Positions 27,301-39,300 of a stretch of 64,000 nucleotides of DNA are shown here, in pieces. A program made the position numbers and the translations under genes. The stretch spans positions 29,316,593-29,380,592 of the forward strand of contig CM051516.1 of assembly GCA_028015205.1 (NCBI GenBank), given 5' to 3'. This DNA comes from Mytilisepta virgata. Its lineage: Eukaryota; Mollusca; Bivalvia; Mytilida; Mytilidae. The stretch's first letter is position 1, and each line of letters begins with the position of its first letter. The notes beneath the pieces were generated by a model, which was not told the origin of the DNA, did no database searches, and saw only the letters and a list, made by a program, of their open reading frames with translations.

Positions 27301-30300
27301 CTTTTAAGAGAAATCAATCACTCATTGATTAATTTACCTGAACAAAAAATTTAACATTCAATGTTGAAAATAGTCAACATTTCCCTTATACAATCTAGCA
27401 GCCTACTAAAGTTATTTGATAAAGAATAAATGCAACATCACATGCAATTATTTAGTATTGGTATATGTATAGTTACATATATAATAACCCTGATACACCA
27501 TGGTCAGGTGGTGATGCAGGGGTGTATTGTAAAATCCTGACTATGGTAAAACAAATAAAATATAAAAAAAGTATTGGTACATGTATTTTCAACATTGAAA
27601 GTTAAATTTTTTGTTCAGGTAAATTAATCAATGAGTGATGGATTTCTCTTAAAGGTCCCATTGAATAAACTCCACAGAGAACAATAGCTATATTTATTCA
27701 ATAGGACAGGAGAGCTTACAAAAGTTTAAATCCACAGGTAACGTCCAAGTGAATCTGTGGAAAAGTTTCATTTCTTCCGCAATAATAAGAAAATATATTG
27801 ACATCTTTTAACTCAATTTTTATTAAACAAATAATGTTTGTTTGTATAACGGTTAGCATGACGTTTTAACGGGTGCAGGACAAATCGCCCCACTTCAAAC
27901 TCGCCCCATACCAACTCGCACCAACTTTTCTCCAACTCACCCTAACTCGGAAAATATTTGTTACAAACTCGCTCCAACATTGAAAATCATCATCACCAAC
28001 TCGCCCCAACTAGTGAATATATTTGTTACAAACTCGCCCCAACTTTGAAAGTAATGATTTTAAACTAGCTCCAATGGTGATTATCATATTTACCAACTCG
28101 CGCCAGCTAGTGACTACTTCAGTTACAAAGTCGCCCCAACTTTGAATGTAATGATTTTAAACTAGCTCCAACGGTGAATATCATATTTACCAACTCGCCC
28201 CAACTGGTAACAACTGATGGAAATAGTATAGTGTCGTTATCCTAAATAAAAATCAGAATGTACTTTATAATCTTTTATTTATCATCATCATTACAGTAAC
28301 TATCAACTTAAACAACAAATGCAACAAACAAAAACAAATCAACACATGAGCACTAAAACATATCATATCATAATTACAAGAGAAACACGAAAATTATTTA
28401 CAGCTCAACGTCTAAGCTGGGACTATTATACTAGTATGATAGTCCCAGGTCTAAGATGGGACCATTCACACGAACACACTGGTTCAGCAGGGTCGTTGTC
28501 GTTATCAAATTTCTGGAATACTGGTCCCACAAGTTAAAAAGAACCGACTGGTTGGTGCGGACAAGCTTACGCTGGTAATGCGTCAACTTGCCCTCGGACA
28601 CCATCTTCCTCTGCAGCGGCAACAGCTTTGCTTTTTCGTGCATAATGGGTATCAGCTCATAGAAGGGTGGCTTCTCGTCTCTTGCTTTCTTGTTGAGTCT
28701 TCTGTGCAACTCTTCCACGTCGTTGTTTGTACGCGTTGGCTGTTGGAAGACACACCAAGTGGCTATCTGGTAAAAGGAGTTGCCGATCCAGGTCTTGCGA
28801 ACGTATTTCACAAACTTCTTCAGTGTGTCGTCCTCTTTTATAGCTTTTATAAAGTTTGTCCACCAAGCTGACAAAAAATTCGGAAAAATTTCTCATTTCT
28901 TTGTCGGCATTCTGGCTTCTTTGTCTTTTTCAACCGTATAACTGGTAGTTTTGTTTGCACAAACACAGTTCCTTTAATCTGTGGTTAATGAACAATCATT
29001 AACCTTAATTGTTTTGACAACTTCGGAAATAGAAAGTAACCTAAATTTCTATTGATTATTTGGCTTTAATCAAATGACTCATTATTATTCAATCACGTCT
29101 TCAAAGGCTGAATAAACAAGATGTAATTGGTGCAAGTTCCACACTTGGAATTCAAATCGTTATTGTAATAAGCGAATATGGAATTAGTATTTTCATGAGT
29201 TGGGGCGAGTTCGTAACCACGATATTTACGTGTGGAATAATAATTTCATGAGTTGGGGCGAGTTGGTAGCCAGGATATTTACGTATGGAATTATTATTTT
29301 CATGAGTTGGGGCGAGTTTGTGACTATGATTTTCACAGTTGGAGCGAGTTTGTAACAAATATCTTCCGAGTTGGGGAGATGGGGCGAGTTGGAAAAAAGT
29401 TGGTGCGAGTTGATATGGGGCGAGTTTGCAGTGGGGCGAGTTGTCTAGCATTCCGTGTTAACCTGTACAAGGTCACATTGGACCTCGGATGACTCAAACC
29501 TCGGATAACTAGAACACTTTTTTGTAGTCTTTTCAACTTTGACTTATCGAGGTTCAACTGTACTTATTGGCCTAGAAAATTGAAATAAGTTGTTCTTAAA
29601 AACTGAATTGTTTTGGTACAGTAGTCAGTACTTCAAATAATATAAAGATTTAATCTATATTTATTTATTTTTTGTTTGTTTTGTAGTGTCCTTATGATGG
29701 TGATTCTCCCATTAAAGAATCCTTTCCAAGTGGTACCTCAGTGAACACCACTTATAATGTAACCTTCAGGTATTTGGAGCCATTTACTGACTACTGTTTC
29801 CGAATGGTACTTTTATATAAGCATGGATCGTCTTATTATTGGAGCGGAAAAGACAGTTTTATTTTCAGAACACAATGTAAGTACTGAAAAATATGTTATT
29901 ATTGTTAAAAATGTTACTTAAACTTATAAAATTAGCATATTGTAAGATTATCAGAACTTGCAATGAGGCCTCATATTTCTACCTGTTTCTAATGCTCGTA
30001 CAGAAATCTCACATTTATACCTGTTCATTTACACCTGTTTCTAAGGCTCGTACAGAAACCTCACATTTACACCTGTTTCTAAGGCTTGTACAGAAACCTC
30101 ACATTTACACCTGTTTCTAAGGCTTGTACAGAAACTGTAAACAGCAAATTAGTTGGATCTTTTTCAGAAGTTTATCTGAGGAGTTTGATAATGTATATTT
30201 TCCGACAATGTACATATATTATATATGTTTCGGGGCCTCGGTGGCCGAGTGGTCTAGGTAGTTCGTCATAACTACTAATGGTCACTAGCCTGTCAACGCT

Positions 30301-33300
30301 GAGGTTGTGAGTTCGAATCTCACCTATGGCGAGGTGTGTTTGACTCCGATCTTAATTGACAAGGATTGCCAATTTTCCTATCAAAGGTCGGTGGTTCTCC
30401 CCGGGTACTCCGGCTTCCTCCACCAATAAAAACTGGCCGCCGCGAAATAGCCAAATGTGCTGAAAACGGCGTAAAACCCCAACTAAACAATTATACATGT
30501 TCCTGTTGGACAGTTGGCATGATAGAGAAATGTGATAAAATATAAATTTAACTTTACAGCAAGTATTCCTGATGCTCCAGATCCTCCGAAGGTGGAATCC
30601 TTTTCCAGTCGGATAGGATACGAAGTAAAATGGACAGAGCCTGACGATAATGGAGCTGTTATAACTCATTATATCTTACAGTATTGGTACTTGATTTTGA
30701 TATATAAAAAATATATAGATTTAGAAACTGAAAAGGTGTCAAAAACAGCATGTTATAGTTTGGTGAACATACATTTATTTAATAAATTAGGGAATTTATC
30801 GTTAATTCTAAAAATGAATATTAACATAAAAAAACTTAAGTTGTTAGAAAACTTCAAAAATATTCCTACTTTTTATCAAGAAATATTAGACAGTTGGCTA
30901 TGCTTAAAGGGCAGGCAAACAAAAGAACCGAAAGATTTCAAAAGTATCCGAAAACAAGTGATATGGGGAAATTTATATTTACAGGATCAAAATAAACCAC
31001 TATTATTTCCTAATTGGATAAATAGTTGCATTATTTATATAAACGATCTTATTGATGATTTAGGGTGCATATCAGAAAACCATATTTTAGAAAAACTTAA
31101 TGTAAAAAATAATTGGATAACAGAACTGAGCATTATTAAAAAGGCAATCCCTAAAAATTGGATCAAAATCTTAAAACTGGAGGACAGTAAACAAAAAAGA
31201 ATGCATATACGAAATGATTTATTTAATATAAATGATAAGGCGATACTTTTATCAGATCTAAAAAACAACAAATTTATTTACAATTTGTTTATTTCGTTTA
31301 GAAAATCCGTTAATATCGGTATTGAGAAATGGCAAGCTTATTTTAGAAGTGAAAAATATATTATAAATTCTACACTGAATTTTATATTCTTTGGATTTAA
31401 TCAAAACAAATTAAAAATCTTTAGGTGAAAATTGATAACGAATATTTTGGCAAACCAAGAAAAGTTATTTAAATGGAAAATATCACAGAATTCACATTGT
31501 CCAGTATGCAAATGTCCAGACAATTATGAACATTTTTTCATCGAATGTATACTGTTAAACGACTTTTGGAAAAAAATAAGAGAAAAATTAAAGTTAATCC
31601 ACTTTTCTAAAACAATCTATTTAAAAGACATAGTACTAGGGCACAAAGTGTTCGACAAAAAATATTGGGATCTTAATATTTTGATGACAATAATAAGCTT
31701 CTCAATCTACAAAGCCTTTTATATTTCAGAACAAAGGAAAAAGTCCGTAGACGTGTATACTATATTCAAACAAGAATATGAACTTTTCTTTTTGGCAACT
31801 AAAACTTACTCCCCATTGTTGGTGAAAATGCGCGAACTCCTTTTAGAGTAAAAAGTCATACCCTTTCCCCGTAAAACCATAAACACGTGGACACAACACC
31901 TTACTTTTTTATTTCAAAAGTTAAACGCTATTTAAAAAGACTTACCTTGTTTTTATATTCTTAACACAAGAAATATTATTAATAATCCAAATACATTTAT
32001 GAATTTAACACAATAAAGTCCGCATTGTGATTCAATCAGTAAAATAGAACCCTTTCACCTGGAACATCACGAGTTTTCTCTGATCGGTCAAACATTGAAA
32101 AATAAACAAAAGGATGAAAGTCAACTTGACCAATGAACCGTATGAATATTTCTTGTTTTAAAATGTGCTTACTGGTTGTTTATACAAATATATTGTTCGC
32201 ACTTTATTACTGACTAGGAAAATATTTCAAAAAGAACAAATTGACATTTACATTTAATTATCATGAAATAGTATCAGAATGTATGTTATTATTAAAATAT
32301 GTAATGAAACTAACATTTTATATGTATTAATTGATTTCTAAACAAATCCCCTGGTCTGTTTAGAAATTAACAACACAGGGAAAAGCCTTCGCGAAATTGT
32401 TGTATCGCCAAGGATATTTGTTAACAACTAAATTGTGCAATAAAATGGTATATCTGGTCTTAAAAAAAAAAAAAAAAAGAACATACATTTATGAGAATTA
32501 ATTTAATTACAAAAATTTACAAAATTGTTCATTAATGCTAACACTGATGAGGGTAGCTTAAAAAAATTTATATTTCAGACAATATTGAATTGCAGGTTTA
32601 ATACATGTATATGCACTTAGCTATACACACAGCAGGCAATGTTCATTGTTGAATGATACAGTACAATAGTACAAACACAATGTATTGCATAAGGAGTACT
32701 TCATCAGATATCCTATTGACCAAAACTTTGGAAAACCAAATATTTTCAAAACTTTCAAACCATTAAAATCAAAACAGAATAGCCAAAACTGTGATATAGT
32801 CAACTTTGCTCATGGGATTTAAAAAACAACAAAAATAACAAAAAATTCACAAAACTTATTTTATTTGCTTTACAATTGCATTGAGTTACCAAATGACTTC
32901 TTGTTTTTTATTTAGGTTGATCCAATTGCAGTGTTGTAAAGTTCATAACAAAAAAAATAATTCACATCACATACTGAGAGTAACATGTGATGGCAAGTTT
33001 TGACTCATTAGCTAATTATTTTTATTTTCTAAGGAATGCACAGCACCAAAGTTGGTATGACATATTTAATGGGACTGAATCTAGATGGGTAATTGATGAC
33101 AGAGTTATCCCCCCTGGTAATGAGTATGTCTTCAGAGTATCAGCAGAAAATGGAAATGGACTAGGGCCTTTTAGTTTCAACAGCACACTATTTACTTATA
33201 TAGGTATGGTGTAGTAATAATCAGGGATTATTTTATTTCCTTGTTAGTAAAAATTCCACTTTTTAGCTCTCCTGACCCAAATGGTCAAGTAAGATATTCT

Positions 33301-36300
33301 CATCACTTGTCGTCTGTCGTCCATCGTTGTCCGTTAACTTTTTACAAAAATCTTCTCCTCTGAAACTACTGGGCAAAATGAAACCAAACTTGGCCACAAG
33401 CATCATTAGGGTATCTAGTTTAAAAAATATGTCCGATGACCCCGCCTGCCAACCAACATGGCCGACATGGCTAAATATAGAACATAGGGGTATATTGCAG
33501 TTTTTGTCTCGCCTGCAAGATATAGGTATTTCTTTCTAGCGGTGGCATAAACTTTTTTAAAACTGTACAATTAAGATTTATGGTCCACAGATAGCTTGTC
33601 GTATAAGGTTTGCCGCAGTATACTTGACTTGTGACCCTGACCTCATTTTTATAGTCCACTGACTTCATAAACATAAATGCTAAATCTAAGTTTTGTGGTT
33701 AAATCCATTTCTCAGCAACTGTAATACCTAGGCCAACTATAATTGGTTTATAGATAGTTCTTAGTGGGTACATGCCAGTCTGACACTTGGCTTGGGGCCT
33801 TGACCTCAATTTCATGCTTGAGTGACTTTGTCACATTTTTATACGACCGCAAAATTTTTGCGGTCGTATATTGGTATGACGTTGGCGTCGTCGTCGTCGT
33901 CGTCCGTCGGAGTCTGTAGACATTTGGTTTTCGCACTATAACTTTAGTATAAGTTAATAGAAATCTATGAAATTTAAACACAAGGTTTATGACCACAAAA
34001 GGAAGGTTGGGATTGATTTTGGGAGTTTTGGTCCCAACAGTTTAAGAATCAGGGGCCAAAAAAGGGCCCAATAAGCATTTTTCTTGGTTTTCGCACAATA
34101 ACTCTAGTATAAGTAAATAGAAATCTATGAAATTTTAACACAAGGTTTATGACCACAAAAGGAAGGTTGGGATTGTTTTTGGGAGTTTTGGTCCCAACAG
34201 TTTAGGAATTAGGGGCTAAAAAAGGCCCAAATAAGCATTTGTCTTGGTTTTTGCACAATAACTTTAGTATAAGTAAATAGAAATCTATGAAATTTAAACA
34301 CAAGGTTTATGACCACAAAAGGAAGGTTGGGATTGATTTTTGGAGTTTTGGTCCCAACAGTTTAGGAATTAGGGGCCAAAAGGGTCCAAAATTAAACTTT
34401 GTTTGATTTCATCGAAAATTGAACTATTGGGGTTCTTTGATATGCCGAATCTAACCGTGCATTTAGATTCTTAATTTTTGGTCCCGTTTTCAAATTGGTC
34501 TACATTAAGGTCCAAAGGGTCCAAAATTAAACTTAGTTTGATTTTAACAAAAATTGAATTCTTGGGGTTCTTTGATATGCTGAATCTAAACATGTACTTA
34601 GTTTTTTTTATTATGGGCCCAGTTTTCAAGTTGGTCCAAATCGGGGTCCAAAATTAAACTTTGTTTGATTTCATCGAAAATTGAACTATTGGGGTTCTTT
34701 GATATGCCGAATCTAACCGTGCATTTAGATTCTTAATTTTTGGTCCCGTTTTCAAATTGGTCTACATTAAGGTCCAAAGGGTCCAAAATTAAACTTAGTT
34801 TGATTTTAACAAAAATTGAATTCTTGGGGTTCTTTGATATGCTGAATCTAAACATGTACTTAGTTTTTTTATTATGGGCCCAGTTTTCAAGTTGGTCCAA
34901 ATCGGGGTCCAAAATTAAAGCTAAAAAAGGGGTAAATTATTTTTTTTGGGGGGTGGGGGCAATTCTCCACAGCATATTGTATCGCACAAGAATTCAAAAA
35001 TTGAATATAAATTCAAATCATATGACCAATTCTAAGTTCTTTATTTCAGTTATTCTGTTTTAGAAACCTATTATGTGTCAAATATTTCAAGAAATTTTCA
35101 ATTACACAGTATTGTGCAATAGCAAGAATCAGTATAATTAAACCAATTTACATTATTTACATTACAATTAAAGGATAACTTCAGTAACACCCAACAATGA
35201 CTTCAATCCAAACATATATATTGAATAAACTTACAAATCAGAAATTTTAAAATTATATGATACTAACATACATACTACTGCTAACAATTAAATATGACTT
35301 AGAGCAAATATGACAACATGATTATAAAAATATGTACAAAGAGGGATAACTCTTTTTTTTATCTCAAATTTTGAATATGTGCTGATGAAGCTTTTTTGTT
35401 TATCTCATCTAAACTGCTTTTAAATTATGCATATTTAAAATTTGCCATCCATGACTATGATGTCATTTTCTATTTTAATACGTTATGGTGTATTTAAATG
35501 GGCTGTTATGGTTGCAAAGTATCAAGAGAAATGGGGGGGGGGGTGAAAACAAAATTTAGGGGGGGGGGGAAATGAGAAATTGGGGAGGGGGCAATTTTTT
35601 TCTCATTTCATAATTCATAAATTAAAAAGGAAATTTCAAATTTTTTTTAGCAAAAAAGGGGGGGGTTACAATAAATTTTATTGTTTTTTGTTGTTTTTTT
35701 TTTTGGGAGGGGGAGTCAATGTGCAACTTCATAGTGTATTGCACAAAAGCTAAAAAAGGGGTAAATTTTTTTTTTTTTTGGGGGGGGGGGGGCAATTCTC
35801 CACAGCATATTGTATTGCACAAGAAGCAAAAAATTGAATATAAATTGAAATCATATGACCAATTCTAAGTTCTTTGGTTTCAGTTATTCTGTGTCAGAAA
35901 CCCATTATGTGTCAAATATTTGAAGAAATTTTCAATTGCACAGTATTGCGCAATAGCAAGAAATTGATATGTGTGCCCAATTTTAAATTGGTTATTTCTG
36001 ATTTATATATAAAAACAAAAAATACTGATATGGTTTGAATAGGTAAATTAAAAATTTTTAAGTTCTTAGACAACATTCATTCTGTGTCAGAAACCTATGC
36101 TGTGTCAAATATTTATTCACAATCCAAATTCAGTATTGTATCAAGCTTGAATGTTGTGTTCATATTTGCCCCAACTATTCAGGGTTCGACATCTGCGGTC
36201 GTATCTAGCTGCGCCCAGCGGAGCATTTTATTCGTGGTTATGTCCATTTCTCAGCAACTAGAGTACCAAGTCCCACCATAATTGGTCAATAGATAGTTCT

Positions 36301-39300
36301 TGGTGGGTACATGTCTGTCTGACACCTGCCTTTTGACCTTGACCTCAATTTCAGGCTTGAGTGACCCGCGTCAAATTTTCTCGATTAAGTCCAATTTTCA
36401 GAAACTGTAATACATAGACCCAACGTATTTGGTCTATTGATAGTTCTTGGTGGGTACATGGCAGTCTGACACTTATCTCTGGACCTTTACCTCAGTTTCA
36501 TGGTTGAGAGACTTTCATCCAAGTTTTTGATTGAGTCAATTTTTCAGTAACTGTAATACCTAAACCCATTGTTTTTGGTCTATAGATAGTTCTTAGTGGG
36601 TTCTTGCAAGTCTGTCACCTATCTCTGGACTTTGACTCAATATCATGCTTGCATGACTTTGTCACATTTTCGAGATTAGGTCCATTTCTCACCAACTTTA
36701 ATACCTAGACCCACCATATTTGGTCAATAGATTGTTCTTAGTGGGTACATGTCTGTCTAACACATGTCAGCTGAACTTGACCTGAATTTCATGCTTGAGT
36801 GACTTAATATACATTTTGATTATTTAGTCTATTTCTCAGCAACTTTACTACATTTTTAACTAGACCCACAGTATTTTGTTGATGGAAGTTAGTACAATGT
36901 ATATAACAATTTAACATCTGACACCTTACCTTTGACCTCTATTTCATGCTTGACTGACCTGTTTCATATTTTGGGATAATATCTATTTCTCAATAACTGC
37001 AATACATAGACCAACCATATTTGGTCTATAGATAGTGCTTGGTGGGTACATACCAGTCTGAGACCTGTCAGCTTGCCTAGGAAACAGTCTTAGGCTTTAA
37101 TGACATGCATGAGATTTCTCAGACAAATTATCACCTGACCATTACTATTTCTTTTAAAGCATTTTCCTTTTGACTTGCAATGTCGGGTATCAGATAATCA
37201 TTATTCTGTGTCATATGCAGGCGAGACATGTACTGTGTCCACTCTTGTTGTCTTATATCTCAAAAACTAAAATTTAGAGCAAAACTGACGGGCTAAAAAT
37301 ACATCAGGTGAAGATCTCTACCTGCCATGAAATTTTCAGATAAATCAGTCAACCCTTTGTTGGGTTATTGCCCCTGAATTGTTAATTTTATGGAAATTTT
37401 GCAGTTTTAGGTTATTATTTTGAATATTATTATAGATAAAGACAAACTGTAAACAGCAACAGTGTTCAACAAAGTAAGATCTACAATTATGTAAGCATGA
37501 CCAAAATCATTAATTGACCTCTTATAGGAGTTTTTGTCCTTTGAAGAATATTTTTCACATTTTTTTCGTCATCTTTGTAAACTTTCAAAAATTTTCTCCT
37601 CTGAAACTACAGGATCAATTTCAACCAAACTAAGGCTAGTATAAAGTGTTTATTTTCTTGTCCATCAAGAAACATGGCTGCCATGGCTAAAAATAGAACA
37701 TATTTTAAAATGCACTTTTTCGCTCATATCTCAAAAACTAAAGCAGTTAGAGCAAAACTGACAACAAGTAAAACTGTTTTTGGGTCAAGATCTACCTGCC
37801 ATGAAATTTTCAGACAAATCGGTCAACCCATTTATGGGTTATTGCCTCTGATTTGTTAATTTTTAAATTGTTAAATTTTAAGGACATTTTGCAGTTTTAG
37901 GTTAATAACTTAATATTATTATAGATAAAGACAAACTGTAAACAGTAAAAATGTTCAGCAAAGTAAGATCTACAAAGTCAACATGACAAAAATCGTCAAT
38001 TGACCCCTTATAGGAGTTTTTGTCCTTGAAAGGTTATTTATATGTAAACAGTAATTATCAGTAAAAATAATGGCCTGACATATTGTCACAGATGTTTAGA
38101 TTATACAGTCAAACCTGCCCTAACGGTCACCTCAATTAAGCAGCCACCTGCCTTCAGCGGTCGTCCTGGAGTCCGCCCAAACAGTTTTACGTGTTAATTT
38201 AACTCGAATAAGCGGTCACCTGTCCTACGCGGCCAGCGGTCACAGCAAATGGTACCCAAGCTTGAAATTTACCTAAATTAAGCGGTCATTTACCTTTCTA
38301 TAAATGTTAAAATCATCGTTAATTGACTTTCAAATCATCTTTAATTAATGGCATAGCTTAATTATCATTCAAATTATCAATCTCATCGTTCATTTAAGGT
38401 CGATTGTGGAAAAAAACATCGTTTCATCTCAGTCGAACCACGATATTTGTATGTTAGACAACGATAATATCTTGATCATTCCGGACCGGAAAGCAAAATA
38501 CGGAATTGCCGCTCAGTGTAAAACTTGATTAAACGGTCACCTGTGTTATGCGCCACATTACTTTTGTCCCAATTGTGGCTGTTAAAAGCAGGTTTGACTG
38601 TAACTTGAAATAAATTAAATGGTAGTTGTACAAGTAAAATGGAGGGTCAAGGGTCAAGGTCATTGAAAAAGTCCATAGCAACCAATGAAAAAGTCACTGG
38701 ACATATAAAATAGCTGTACAAGTTAATATGGAAGCTCAAGGGTCAAGGTCATTGAAAAAATCCATTAAGCTGTACAAGCCAATAAGAAGGCAAAAAATGC
38801 TACAGTATACATTAAATAGCAAAAATAATCATGGATGCAAGATCTACACAAAAAATAACAAGTGAGCAATTCAGGCTTTTGGGAGCCTCTTGTTTTGATT
38901 AATATTAAAAATGTGCTTTATACTTGTCCGTATCCAAGGAACTAAGGATGTGATACTAGGTCTAGGGTTTGATGTTACAATGTATGGATATCATGACACT
39001 AACTAATACATGTTTATCAAATTAATTTTAAATTAAAATCAAAGAATGAATTCTCTTTAATTAACATGAAGAACTGTTATTATTATACAATATTTAGTGC
39101 ATTATATAATTTACAAAATTACTCTAAGGACTTTCCAGATAAAAATAAAACAATAAAACAAGAAAATAAGAAGATTTAAAAATTTGCATTATACTTGTCC
39201 AAATCTAAGGAACTAAGGATGTGATACTAGATCTAGGGTTTAATGTTACAATGTATGGATATTATGACACTAACTAATACATGTTAATCTTTCCAGTCTT

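Larger units (their letters stand above)
23032..29686. other. 6.7 kb ROS1 intron packed with transposon remnants
   Basis: Contains, in order: a hairpin repeat (23043-23202) and related GTGAGA-rich sequence to about 24290, a 3-copy tandem repeat (24590-25085), a pogo-like element (25313-26780), a long inverted repeat (27160-27789) and a MULE-like element (27863-29462). The flanks at 26870-27060 and 29464-29560 contain GAACCTCGATAAGTC-like and TCGGATAACT motifs typical of pogo/Tigger ends, suggesting an older element into which the others inserted. No host exon was found. Confidence 0.75.
33264..38897 (+). repeat. Composite AGCTCTCCTG...GGGAGCCTCTTGTTT element with nested insertions
   Basis: Begins TTTTTAGCTCTCCTGACCCAAA (33264) and ends AGTGAGCAATTCAGGCTTTT plus GGGAGCCTCTTG (about 38867-38895). 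Inside are an array of about 150 bp units with CCATTTCTCAGCAACT and GACTTTGTCACATTTT (33690-33840 and 36229-37090, split by an insertion) and units with TTATATCTCAAAAACTAAA (37245-38050). Open frames here are repeat-derived. Confidence 0.65.

Noticed and set aside
28319..28537. Plus-strand frames over the MULE-like centre
   Set aside because: The minus-strand frame has the transposase-like motif and coding-like codon pattern; the plus frames are shadows.
27854..29462. TAGCATGACGTTTTAAC / TAGCATTCCGTGTTAAC as a target-site duplication of the MULE-like element
   Set aside because: Too long and diverged for a MULE duplication, and the GTTAAC part also fits the inverted ends, so the borders are ambiguous.
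26870..29560. A single large Tigger-like element spanning the MULE and foldback elements
   Set aside because: The right end (CTCGATAAGTC...CAGTTGAACC on the minus strand) is convincing, but the left end matches only loosely; kept as a remark in the intron entry.
34740..35063. 107-residue open frame, and its twins at 50915-51172 and 51176-51442
   Set aside because: They lie wholly inside copies A and B of the palindrome-ended repeat; the hydrophobic, repeated translation follows from the repeat units.
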